Below are positions 50,899-57,799 of a stretch of 64,000 nucleotides of DNA, piece after piece; the stretch's first letter is position 1; each line of letters opens with the position of its first letter. The notes beneath the pieces are model-generated. The model made no database searches and was not told where the DNA came from. It saw only the letters and a program-made list of their open reading frames with translations. Both the position numbers and the translations under genes were made by a program. Origin of the DNA: Streptomyces rugosispiralis (GTDB lineage Bacteria; Actinomycetota; Actinomycetes; Streptomycetales; Streptomycetaceae). Location: positions 124,001 to 188,000 of the forward strand of contig NZ_JANIAA010000014.1 of NCBI RefSeq assembly GCF_024505145.1, written 5' to 3'.

Positions 50899-51753
50899 AT
50901 GCCGCCGAGCAACACCCCGACCCTGACCCAGCGACGCCTGGGGACAGAGCTGCGTAAGCTCCGGGAACGCGCGGGCTTGTCATCGACCGCTGCCGCCGCG
51001 CGGCACGGGATCAACCAGGCTCGCCTGAGCAGTATCGAAGCCGGGCGGTACCCGGTGAGTGCAGAACGTGTACGGGTCTTCGCCCGCAACTACGCCTGTG
51101 GGGACGACGATCTTTTGGACGCGCTGGCCGACATGACGGGCGGCCGGACCCGGGGTTGGTGGGACGAGTACCGGGAACACCTTCCGGTCAGCTTCGCTGA
51201 CCTGGCCGAGCTGGAACACCAGGCGCACGGGTTGCGCGTCGCAGTCGTCATCCACATCCCGGGTCTGCTGCAAACCGTGGATCACGCCCGTGCGGTGATT
51301 CGGGAGGCAGCTCCGCCGTTGCGGGCATACGAGGTGGAGCATCGGCTGTCGCACCGGATGAAGCGGCAGGCGATCCTCCATGGCGACAAGCCGGTGCCGT
51401 ACACCGCGATCATCCATGAGGCCGCTCTGAGGATGGAGTTCGGCGGCGTGGAGACCGTTCGCGCCCAGCTTGAACACCTCATCGCCATGAGCGAGATGGA
51501 TAACGTCACCATCCAGGTGATTCCGTTCGGCGGCGGTGGAACCTTCCCTGGTGCGGGGCAGTCGCTCGACTATGTCCTCGGTCCCGTGCCACAACTCGAT
51601 ACCGTGCAGCTCGATCTGGCATGGGGGTGCCAGTTCATCGATGCTGAGGCCGAGCTGGCCAGATACAGGGCTGTCGTCCATCGCATGGAGACGACTGCCC
51701 TCCAGCCGCGAGAGTCGCGGGACTTCATCCGTGGCATCTTGCGTGCGATGTGA
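50899..51753 (+). CDS. WhiJ/Scr1-like HTH regulator with DUF5753
   Basis: 284-aa XRE-family regulator. HTH at about 10-65 (LGTELRKLRERAGLSSTAAA, INQARLSSIEAGRYPVS), then a DUF5753 domain (EHQAHGLRVAVVIHIPGLLQ, MEFGGVETVRAQLEHLI, VIPFGGGGTFPGAGQSLDY). Streptomyces encode many such regulators paired with a DUF397 protein and an RsbW-like ATPase; some (whiJ, abaA, bldB loci) influence development and antibiotics. ATG 50899 has GGGAGA about 10 nt upstream. It forms an operon with the next gene. Confidence 0.92.
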   Translation: MPPSNTPTLTQRRLGTELRKLRERAGLSSTAAAARHGINQARLSSIEAGRYPVSAERVRVFARNYACGDDDLLDALADMTGGRTRGWWDEYREHLPVSFADLAELEHQAHGLRVAVVIHIPGLLQTVDHARAVIREAAPPLRAYEVEHRLSHRMKRQAILHGDKPVPYTAIIHEAALRMEFGGVETVRAQLEHLIAMSEMDNVTIQVIPFGGGGTFPGAGQSLDYVLGPVPQLDTVQLDLAWGCQFIDAEAELARYRAVVHRMETTALQPRESRDFIRGILRAM

Positions 51754-51763
51754 AGGGAGAAGC

Positions 51764-51961
51764 GTGTCCGGATACCAGTGGCGGAAGTCGTCTTACAGCG
51801 CTAACTCGTCGAACTGCGTGAACGTCGCCGCCGACGGCAACGGCATAGCGCTGCGGGAGAGTGACGACCCCGACGTCGTCCTGACCACCACACCCGCCGC
51901 CCTGCGCGCCTTCATACGGGCGGCCAAGGCCGGTGACTTCGACCGCGTCCAGGAAAGTTAG
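51764..51961 (+). CDS. DUF397 small protein
   Basis: 65-aa protein with the family hallmarks WRKSSYSANSSNCVNVA and ALRESDDPD, ending with a helix ALRAFIRAAKAGDFD. In WhiJ-type systems the DUF397 partner modulates the HTH regulator, sometimes like an antitoxin. GAAGGGAGA precedes GTG 51764, 10 bp after the regulator stop. Confidence 0.92.
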   Translation: MSGYQWRKSSYSANSSNCVNVAADGNGIALRESDDPDVVLTTTPAALRAFIRAAKAGDFDRVQES

Positions 51962-52108
51962 GCGCGACGGTCCGTCGGGAGAGGGAGGGAGAACGGACGG
52001 CCCGTCGCGTTCGCGACCCTAGGGGCCGGCGCTGAGCGGGCACTTACCGCTTGCTGAGGCCGGAAAACGGGAGGCGGGCCGGTCGGCGGCCGGGGTACCG
52101 TTCCCCGC

Positions 52109-52138
52109 ATGGACTCGTTCCTTCAGATCTACGGCTGA
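52109..52138 (+). CDS. Putative leaderless leader peptide MDSFLQIYG
   Basis: ATG 52109 to TGA 52138 encodes nine residues. TACCGT (52096-52101) ends exactly 7 nt before the ATG, the spacing of a leaderless transcript. The glycosyltransferase start lies 90 nt further on, behind a stem-loop. The layout resembles macrolide-inducible attenuation leaders; no experimental support. Confidence 0.5.
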   Translation: MDSFLQIYG

Positions 52139-52151
52139 CACGCCGCTCACT

Positions 52152-52183
52152 CCGGCGCACCGGTGACCACGCCCGTGCGCCGG
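52152..52183 (+). promoter_or_regulatory. Stem-loop between leader peptide and glycosyltransferase
   Basis: CCGGCGCAC (52152-52160) pairs with GTGCGCCGG (52175-52183) over a 14-nt loop that itself contains CGGTG/CACG. Could act as attenuator, or be the anti-terminator partner of leader sequences. Confidence 0.5.
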
Positions 52184-52228
52184 GTCGTCGTGTCCATTTC
52201 GCCGTAGACCTGAAACGAGTGATCTCTC

Positions 52229-53413
52229 ATGTCACGTCCGTCCCGTCGCCGTGCCCATATCGCGATGGTCGGTGTTCCCGCCATCAGTCATGTACTGCCC
52301 AGCCTCGAGATCATCCGCGAACTCGTGGCGCGCGGGCACCGGGTGACCTACGCCAACGACCCCTTCGTCGCGGACGCCATCGCGCCGACCGGCGCCGAGT
52401 TCGTGCCGTTCGAGTCCACCCTGCCGGTCGCCGACAACGACTGGCCGGAGGACCCGATCGGCGCGATGACCGTGTTCCTGGACGACGCCATCCACGTCCT
52501 GCCGCAGCTGCGCGCCGTGTACGACCGCGACCCGGCCGATCTGTATCTGTACGACATCGGCGCGTACGCCGGCCGGGCGCTCGCCGAGACGCAGGGGCGC
52601 CCGCTGGTCCAGCTGTCGCCGACGATCGTGGGCTGGGAGGGCTACCAGGACGAGGTCGGGGCGCAGATCATGAGCCTTCCCGGTGCGGACGCGTATCAGG
52701 AGAAGTTCGCGACGTGGCTCGTGGAGTCCGGCGCCACCACCACGGACCCGAACGCCTTCTCCGGACAGCCGCCGCGCTGTGTCGCGCTCATCCCCCGTGC
52801 GATGCAGCCGAACGCCGACCGGGTGAACACCGAGGTGGTGACGTTCGTCGGGCCGTGCCTCGGGGACCGTGCCGACCAGGGCGGCTGGGAACGTCCCGCC
52901 GGCGCGGAGAACGTACTGCTGGTCTCGCTGGGGTCGGCGTTCACCCGGCAGCCCGGTTTCTACCGAGAGTGCGTCGCGGCCTTCGGGGAGCTGCCCGGGT
53001 GGCATGTGGTGCTGCAGATCGGCAAGTACGTCGACCCGGGTGAGCTGGGGGAGATCCCGGCGAACATCGAGGTCCACAACTGGGTACCGCAGCTGGCGAT
53101 CCTGGAGCGGGCCGATGCCTTCGTCACCCATGCCGGGATGGGCAGCAGCGGGGAGGGGCTGTACTGCGGGCTGCCGATGATCGCCGTACCGCAGGGCGCC
53201 GAGCAGCCGATGAACGCCGACCGGCTCGTGGAGCTGGGGGTGGCTCGCCGTATCGACACAGCGGAGGCCACCGCCGAGGGGCTGCGGGCGGCGCTGACCG
53301 AACTCACCACGGACGCGGAGGTCGCGCGCACGTCGGCGCGGCTGCGGGACGAGGTGCGGGCCGAGGGTGGCACCGCGCGGGCGGCCGATCTGATCGAGGA
53401 CGCGCTGCGGTGA
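52229..53413 (+). CDS. mgt: Macrolide-inactivating glycosyltransferase (MGT/OleD type)
   Basis: 394-aa GT1 UDP-glycosyltransferase, GT-B fold. It transfers a sugar to a macrolide hydroxyl, inactivating it, as S. lividans Mgt and OleD do. N-terminal acceptor domain starts HIAMVGVPAISHVLPSLEII; nucleotide-sugar domain has LLVSLGSAFTRQPGFY, NWVPQLAILERADAFVTHAG (in parts), MGSSGEGLYCGLPMIAVPQG and the final AEQPMNADRL (sugar-contact region). ATG 52229 has only a weak SD. Acceptors may be broader than macrolides. No rRNA methylase (lrm) neighbour is present, unlike in S. lividans. Confidence 0.9.
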   Translation: MSRPSRRRAHIAMVGVPAISHVLPSLEIIRELVARGHRVTYANDPFVADAIAPTGAEFVPFESTLPVADNDWPEDPIGAMTVFLDDAIHVLPQLRAVYDRDPADLYLYDIGAYAGRALAETQGRPLVQLSPTIVGWEGYQDEVGAQIMSLPGADAYQEKFATWLVESGATTTDPNAFSGQPPRCVALIPRAMQPNADRVNTEVVTFVGPCLGDRADQGGWERPAGAENVLLVSLGSAFTRQPGFYRECVAAFGELPGWHVVLQIGKYVDPGELGEIPANIEVHNWVPQLAILERADAFVTHAGMGSSGEGLYCGLPMIAVPQGAEQPMNADRLVELGVARRIDTAEATAEGLRAALTELTTDAEVARTSARLRDEVRAEGGTARAADLIEDALR

Positions 53414-53416
53414 CAT

Positions 53417-53455
53417 GACGATGGCCCGGCCGCTTGTGGCGGCCGGGCCATCGTC
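53417..53455. terminator. Bidirectional terminator between mgt and 5'-nucleotidase
   Basis: A 17-bp perfect stem with loop TTGTG occupies 53417-53455, within 4 bp of the mgt stop and 14 bp of the convergent gene's stop. Confidence 0.9.
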
Positions 53456-53468
53456 GGGCGTCGGGCGG

Positions 53469-55292
53469 TTACTTCACGATCGTGATGCGGTCCGCCTTCG
53501 GCGGGTCCAGGGGCGAGGACTGCGACGAGTGCGCGCCCAGGTAGGCCGTGAACGCGTCCAGGTCGGAGACGCCGACGAGCTTGTTCTTGCCGTCCTTGAA
53601 GGCGGGGAAGCCGTCGCCGCCGCCCGTGAGGAACTCGTTCATCGCGACGCGGTAGGTCTTGGCGGGGTCGATCGCCTCACCGTTCAGCTTCACCGAGTCG
53701 GTGACGATCCGGTCCTTGCCGGACTTGGTCAGATCCAGGGTATAGGTCAGGCCCTTGGAAACCTGAAGGATCTTCGGGGAAGCCTCGTTCGAGCCGCTGA
53801 CCTGCTGCTGGAGTGCGGTGATCAGCTGGGAGCCGGTCAGGTCGATCACGTTCATCATGTTGGTGAACGGCTGGACCGTGAACGCCTCGCCGTAGGTCAC
53901 CACCCCGTCCCCCTCGCTGCCCGACGCCTTGTAGGCGAGGTCGGAGCGGATGCCGCCGGGGTTCATGAAGGCGATCTGGGCGCCGCCCTTGTCGGACGGG
54001 GAGAGCGCTTCGAGCTGGCCGTCGGCGATGGTGTCGCCCAGGGGGGATTCGTAGGCGGTGGAGCCGCGGCCGTTGATGTCGGCGGAGATGTAGCCGACCG
54101 GCTTGTTGGCGATCGGGGCGGCCAGCTTGTTCCAGCGCCCGATGAGCGAGGTCATGTCGGGGGCCTTGGGCTGCTCGCGGTTCACGACGTGGTTCGCCGC
54201 GTGGGCGCCCTTCACGCTCGTCCGCACGATGTCGCCGGTGCGGCGGTCGTAGGTGAGCGTGGTGTCGGTGTAGAGACGGCCGAAGGAGGCCGCGGAGGTC
54301 ACCGTGCGCGGGGTGCCGGACGGGTCCGGGATGGTGCAGGTGTACGCCTGGTGGGTGTGGCCGGTGACCAGGGCGTCGACCTTGGGCGTGATGTTCTTGG
54401 CGATGTCGACGATGGGGCCGGAGATGCCCTTGCCCGCGCCGCCGTTGTCGCAGTCGTAGTTGTACGAGGGGGAGGCGGGCAGCCCGCCCTCGTGGATGAG
54501 CGCGACGATCGACTTCACGCCCTTGTCCTGCAGCTCCTTGGCGTACTTGTTGATCGTCTCGACCTCGTCGTGGAACTTCAGGCCCTTGACGCCCTCGGCC
54601 GTGACGATGTCCGGGGTGCCCTCGAGGGTGACCCCGATGAAGCCGATCTTCACGCCGTTGCGCTGCCACACGGTGTAGGGCTTGAGGATGGGCTTGCCGG
54701 TCTTCTCGTCGGTGACGTTCGCGGCGAGGTAGGGGAAGTCGGCGCCCCCGAAGGTCTTGCCCTTCTCGTAGCAGCCGTCCTTGGGGTGGCAGCCGCCGTT
54801 CTGGATCCGGCTCAGCTCGGCCCGGCCCTCGTCGAACTCGTGGTTGCCGACCGCGGAGACGTCGAGGTCCAGCTTGTTGAGCGCCTCGACGGTCGGCTCG
54901 TCGTGGAAGAGGCCGGACATCAGCGGGCTGGCGCCGATCATGTCGCCGCCGGCGGCGGTGACGGAGTACTCGTGGCCCTTACGGGCGTTACGGAGGGAGG
55001 TGGCGAGGTATTCGGCGCCACCCGCCGGGATGGTCTTGGTGGTGCCGTCCGCCTGGGTCTCGGTGACGGTGCCCGAGGAGCCCTGCGGGGGCTCCAGGTT
55101 TCCGTGCAGATCGTTGAAGGACAGCAGCTGCACGTCGACGGTGCGCCCGGGGCGGTGCTTGTCCGAGGCGGCGGCGCCGGTGTCCGCGCCCGCCGGGCTC
55201 ACGGCGGTCAGCACCCCGGCCGCGGCGGCCAGCACCGCGACTCCCGTGGCCAACCGGCGTCCCGCCCCGCGCCGTTGAGGTCTTGCTGGCAT
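53469..55292 (-). CDS. Secreted bifunctional metallophosphatase/5'-nucleotidase
   Basis: 607-aa exported enzyme: signal peptide about 1-36 (VAVLAAAAGVLTAVSPAGAD), then calcineurin-like phosphoesterase domain (LLSFNDLHGNLEP, AVGNHEFDEG, GHTHQAY metal ligands) and the C-terminal 5'-nucleotidase substrate domain (YESPLGDTIADGQLEA, MNPGGIRSDL, NEFLTGGGDGFPAF). Releases phosphate from extracellular nucleotides. Often in the Pho regulon in Streptomyces; no PHO box was identified here. The first gene of the second synteny block. Confidence 0.92.
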   Translation of the reverse strand: MPARPQRRGAGRRLATGVAVLAAAAGVLTAVSPAGADTGAAASDKHRPGRTVDVQLLSFNDLHGNLEPPQGSSGTVTETQADGTTKTIPAGGAEYLATSLRNARKGHEYSVTAAGGDMIGASPLMSGLFHDEPTVEALNKLDLDVSAVGNHEFDEGRAELSRIQNGGCHPKDGCYEKGKTFGGADFPYLAANVTDEKTGKPILKPYTVWQRNGVKIGFIGVTLEGTPDIVTAEGVKGLKFHDEVETINKYAKELQDKGVKSIVALIHEGGLPASPSYNYDCDNGGAGKGISGPIVDIAKNITPKVDALVTGHTHQAYTCTIPDPSGTPRTVTSAASFGRLYTDTTLTYDRRTGDIVRTSVKGAHAANHVVNREQPKAPDMTSLIGRWNKLAAPIANKPVGYISADINGRGSTAYESPLGDTIADGQLEALSPSDKGGAQIAFMNPGGIRSDLAYKASGSEGDGVVTYGEAFTVQPFTNMMNVIDLTGSQLITALQQQVSGSNEASPKILQVSKGLTYTLDLTKSGKDRIVTDSVKLNGEAIDPAKTYRVAMNEFLTGGGDGFPAFKDGKNKLVGVSDLDAFTAYLGAHSSQSSPLDPPKADRITIVK

Positions 55293-55457
55293 GTCGTCCC
55301 CTTATATGACCTTGTGTGTCCGTGATGGATGTGGAGCGCAGCTTACGGTCAACGCGCGTAGCGGGGCAGGGGCGGGAGGTTAAGAGCTGATGGCCGATGG
55401 TCAACGTTGTGTGCCCGCTTCGCCCGTTCGGCGGAAAGAATCTGATAAGGGGTTTAG

Positions 55458-56555
55458 GTGGTGATTCGATATGTGAGCGTGCGGATCATGCAGAACGAAC
55501 TCGCGAAGCAGACGCCCATCCCCGCACAGGGATCCGAGCTCCCGCCGGGCTTCTTCGAACTGGTCGATGACCTCAAGGCGATCGTGCGCGGGGCGCATGT
55601 CCGGGCGCAGCTCAAGGTCAACACCGAGATGATCGCGATGTACTGGGAGATCGGGCGGACGATCCTGGAGCGCAGGGAGGAGGAGGGGTGGGGAACGAAG
55701 ATCATCAACCGGGTGGCGGTGGAGCTGCGTACGGCCTTCCCGAACCAGCGGGGCTTCGGCACAAGAAGCCTTCAGTACATGCTGAAGATGGCGCGGCTGT
55801 GGCCGGAGCCAATTGTGCAACAGCCTGCTGCACAATTGCCGTGGGGACACATCCAGCTGTTGATGGACAAGTGCAACGACCGCGCTGAGCTGGACTTCTA
55901 CTCCCAAGTGGCCGTCTACCGAGGAATGTCGCGGAGCGAACTCGAATCCGTGATCCTCGCCAAGGCGCACCTCACCCACGGCGCGGCGCTGTCCAACTTC
56001 ACCTTCACTGTCCCTGGTGAGTCCGAAGCGGCCCAGGAGATCACCAAGGATCCCTATCGCCTCGACTTCACCCGGCTCACCGGCGAGCCCGCCGAGCGCG
56101 ATCTGGAAGACTCCCTGGTCACCCATCTCGTCCGGTTCCTGACCGAACTCGGGGTCGGCTTCGCCTTCGTCGGACGCCAGCACCCCATCAAGGTCGGCGA
56201 CGAGGAGTTCCGGATCGACCTGCTCTTCTACCACTGCAAGCTGCACCGCTACGTCGTCATCGAGCTGAAGACCGACAAGGCCCGCCCCGCCCACCTCGGC
56301 CAGCTCGGCTTCTACGTCACCGTCGTCGACGACCTGGTCCGGGACAAGGAGCGCGACGATCCGACGCTCGGGATCCTCATCGCCAAGAGCCGCGACAAGG
56401 GGACGATCGAATACGCGCTGCGGAGCAACAACGCACCGCTCGCCGTGAGCACCTACGCCGCGCTGCCGCCGCATGTGCGGGAGCTGATGCCCAGCGCCGA
56501 GGATCTCTCCCGCATCGCCGACGACATCCTCGACGGGGATGGGGCAGCCGGGTGA
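55458..56555 (+). CDS. YhcG/DUF1016 family PD-(D/E)XK nuclease
   Basis: 365 aa. N-terminal DUF1016_N helical domain (HVRAQLKVNTEMIAMYWEIG, GTRSLQYMLKMARLWP) and C-terminal PD-(D/E)XK nuclease domain (FRIDLLFYHCKLHRYVVIEL followed by KTDKARPAHLGQL): catalytic Asp of RIDLLFYH and ELK. Members occur in restriction and defence islands; exact role unknown. Several starts are possible (GTG 55458, GTG 55473, ATG 55488). It stands alone between two conserved genes, so is probably an accessory insertion. Confidence 0.88.
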   Translation: MVIRYVSVRIMQNELAKQTPIPAQGSELPPGFFELVDDLKAIVRGAHVRAQLKVNTEMIAMYWEIGRTILERREEEGWGTKIINRVAVELRTAFPNQRGFGTRSLQYMLKMARLWPEPIVQQPAAQLPWGHIQLLMDKCNDRAELDFYSQVAVYRGMSRSELESVILAKAHLTHGAALSNFTFTVPGESEAAQEITKDPYRLDFTRLTGEPAERDLEDSLVTHLVRFLTELGVGFAFVGRQHPIKVGDEEFRIDLLFYHCKLHRYVVIELKTDKARPAHLGQLGFYVTVVDDLVRDKERDDPTLGILIAKSRDKGTIEYALRSNNAPLAVSTYAALPPHVRELMPSAEDLSRIADDILDGDGAAG

Positions 56556-56617
56556 CTCGCCGGTAATAAATTGTGCAGCGGCTTGCTGGCCAATTGGGCC
56601 GCCGTAGGCTCGGCCTC

Positions 56618-57550
56618 ATGAATGACGTGGTGAACGAGACATCCGGGGCCCGGCGGCTCGATGTGCTGGAGGAGTTGACGTCGGCCGAGGTGGCGGATGT
56701 GCTGCGGCTGGTCGCCGAGTCCGCGCGGGCCGATGGGCAGCAGGCGGTGTCCGAGCAGGGGCGGCTGCAGCTGCGGGGGCGGCGGGAGGGGGTGCGCCAT
56801 CTGGTGTTGCGGGAGCCGAGCGGGGAGCTCGTGGGATACGCGCAGCTCGAGGACACCGACCCGGTGGAGGCTCCGGCCGCCGAGCTGGTCGTGCATCCGG
56901 GGCACCGCGGGCAGGGGCACGGCCGGGCGCTGGGGGTGACGCTGCTGCGGGAGTCGGGGAAGCGGCTGCGGATCTGGGCGCACGGGGGGCATGCCTCGGC
57001 GCGCCATCTCGCGCAGGTGCTGGGGCTGACGCTGTTCCGGGAGCTGCGGCAGATGCGGCGGCCGCTGGGGTCGCTCGCGGAGCTGGGCCTTCCGGAGCCC
57101 ACCTTTCCGGAGGGCGTGAGCGTACGGACCTTCCGGCCCGGCGCGGACGACGCCGGGTGGCTGGCGGCGAACGCGGCGGCCTTCGCCCACCACCCCGAGC
57201 AGGGCTCGCTCACCCAGCGTGACCTGGACGACCGCAAGGGCGAGCCGTGGTTCGACCCGGAGGGGTTCTTCCTGGCCGAGCGGGGCGGGGAGATCGTCGG
57301 GTTCCACTGGACGAAGGTGCATGCGGAGGAGCGGCTGGGGGAGGTGTACGTCGTGGGGGTGCGGCCGGACGCGCAGGGCGGCGGCCTCGGCAAGGCGCTG
57401 ACCTCGATCGGGCTGCGGCATCTGGCGGCTCAGGGGCTGCCGACCGCGATGCTCTATGTGGACGCCGACAACTTCGCCGCGGTCGCGGTCTACGAGCGGC
57501 TCGGCTTCGTCACCCATGAGACGGACCTGATGTACCGGACGGAGACCTGA
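56618..57550 (+). CDS. mshD: Mycothiol acetyltransferase (mycothiol synthase)
   Basis: 310 aa, two tandem GNAT domains. Last step of mycothiol synthesis: acetylation of Cys-GlcN-Ins. First domain carries LVVHPGHRGQGHGRALG; second carries VVGVRPDAQGGGLGKALTSI and VDADNFAAVAVYERLGF. A mycothiol enzyme confirms an actinobacterium. TAGGCT ends 7 nt before ATG 56618 and no SD is seen, indicating a leaderless mRNA. Confidence 0.93.
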   Translation: MNDVVNETSGARRLDVLEELTSAEVADVLRLVAESARADGQQAVSEQGRLQLRGRREGVRHLVLREPSGELVGYAQLEDTDPVEAPAAELVVHPGHRGQGHGRALGVTLLRESGKRLRIWAHGGHASARHLAQVLGLTLFRELRQMRRPLGSLAELGLPEPTFPEGVSVRTFRPGADDAGWLAANAAAFAHHPEQGSLTQRDLDDRKGEPWFDPEGFFLAERGGEIVGFHWTKVHAEERLGEVYVVGVRPDAQGGGLGKALTSIGLRHLAAQGLPTAMLYVDADNFAAVAVYERLGFVTHETDLMYRTET

Positions 57551-57659
57551 TCGAAACCCGAGCGGGATCCGAGTCCGGGGGCGTGCGGGCGGCCCCGAGG
57601 GCGTGAGGAGGGCGGGACCCCTGGGGGATGGGTCCCGATTTCCTACGCGCCATGTGTCC

Positions 57660-57691
57660 GTTACCGGCGATTCAACCTTGGTTGCGAGCAT
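57660..57691 (+). promoter_or_regulatory. Possible PHO box upstream of ppk
   Basis: Three 10-11-nt-spaced units starting GTTACCG (57660), ATTCAAC (57670) and GTTGCGA (57681) resemble the PhoP direct repeat GTTCACC. ppk is a known PhoP target in Streptomyces. The match is degenerate. Confidence 0.4.
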
Positions 57692-57799
57692 CACTGAATG
57701 CAGCCCGCTGTGCCGAATTCGTCGAACCGGAGGCTCCGTGCCGTTTCCGCACCCGCTTCCGCCACGCCGTATTCACCTCCGGCGCGGAACAATGAGTTC

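Noticed and set aside
52051..53043. 330-codon plus-strand frame overlapping mgt in another frame
   Set aside because: Shadow frame; mgt's GT-B motifs are all in the 52229 frame.
57698..57799. Start of ppk at ATG 57698
   Set aside because: It would put the candidate PHO box against the start codon and add a poorly conserved 34 residues without an SD; 57800 is preferred, though not proven.
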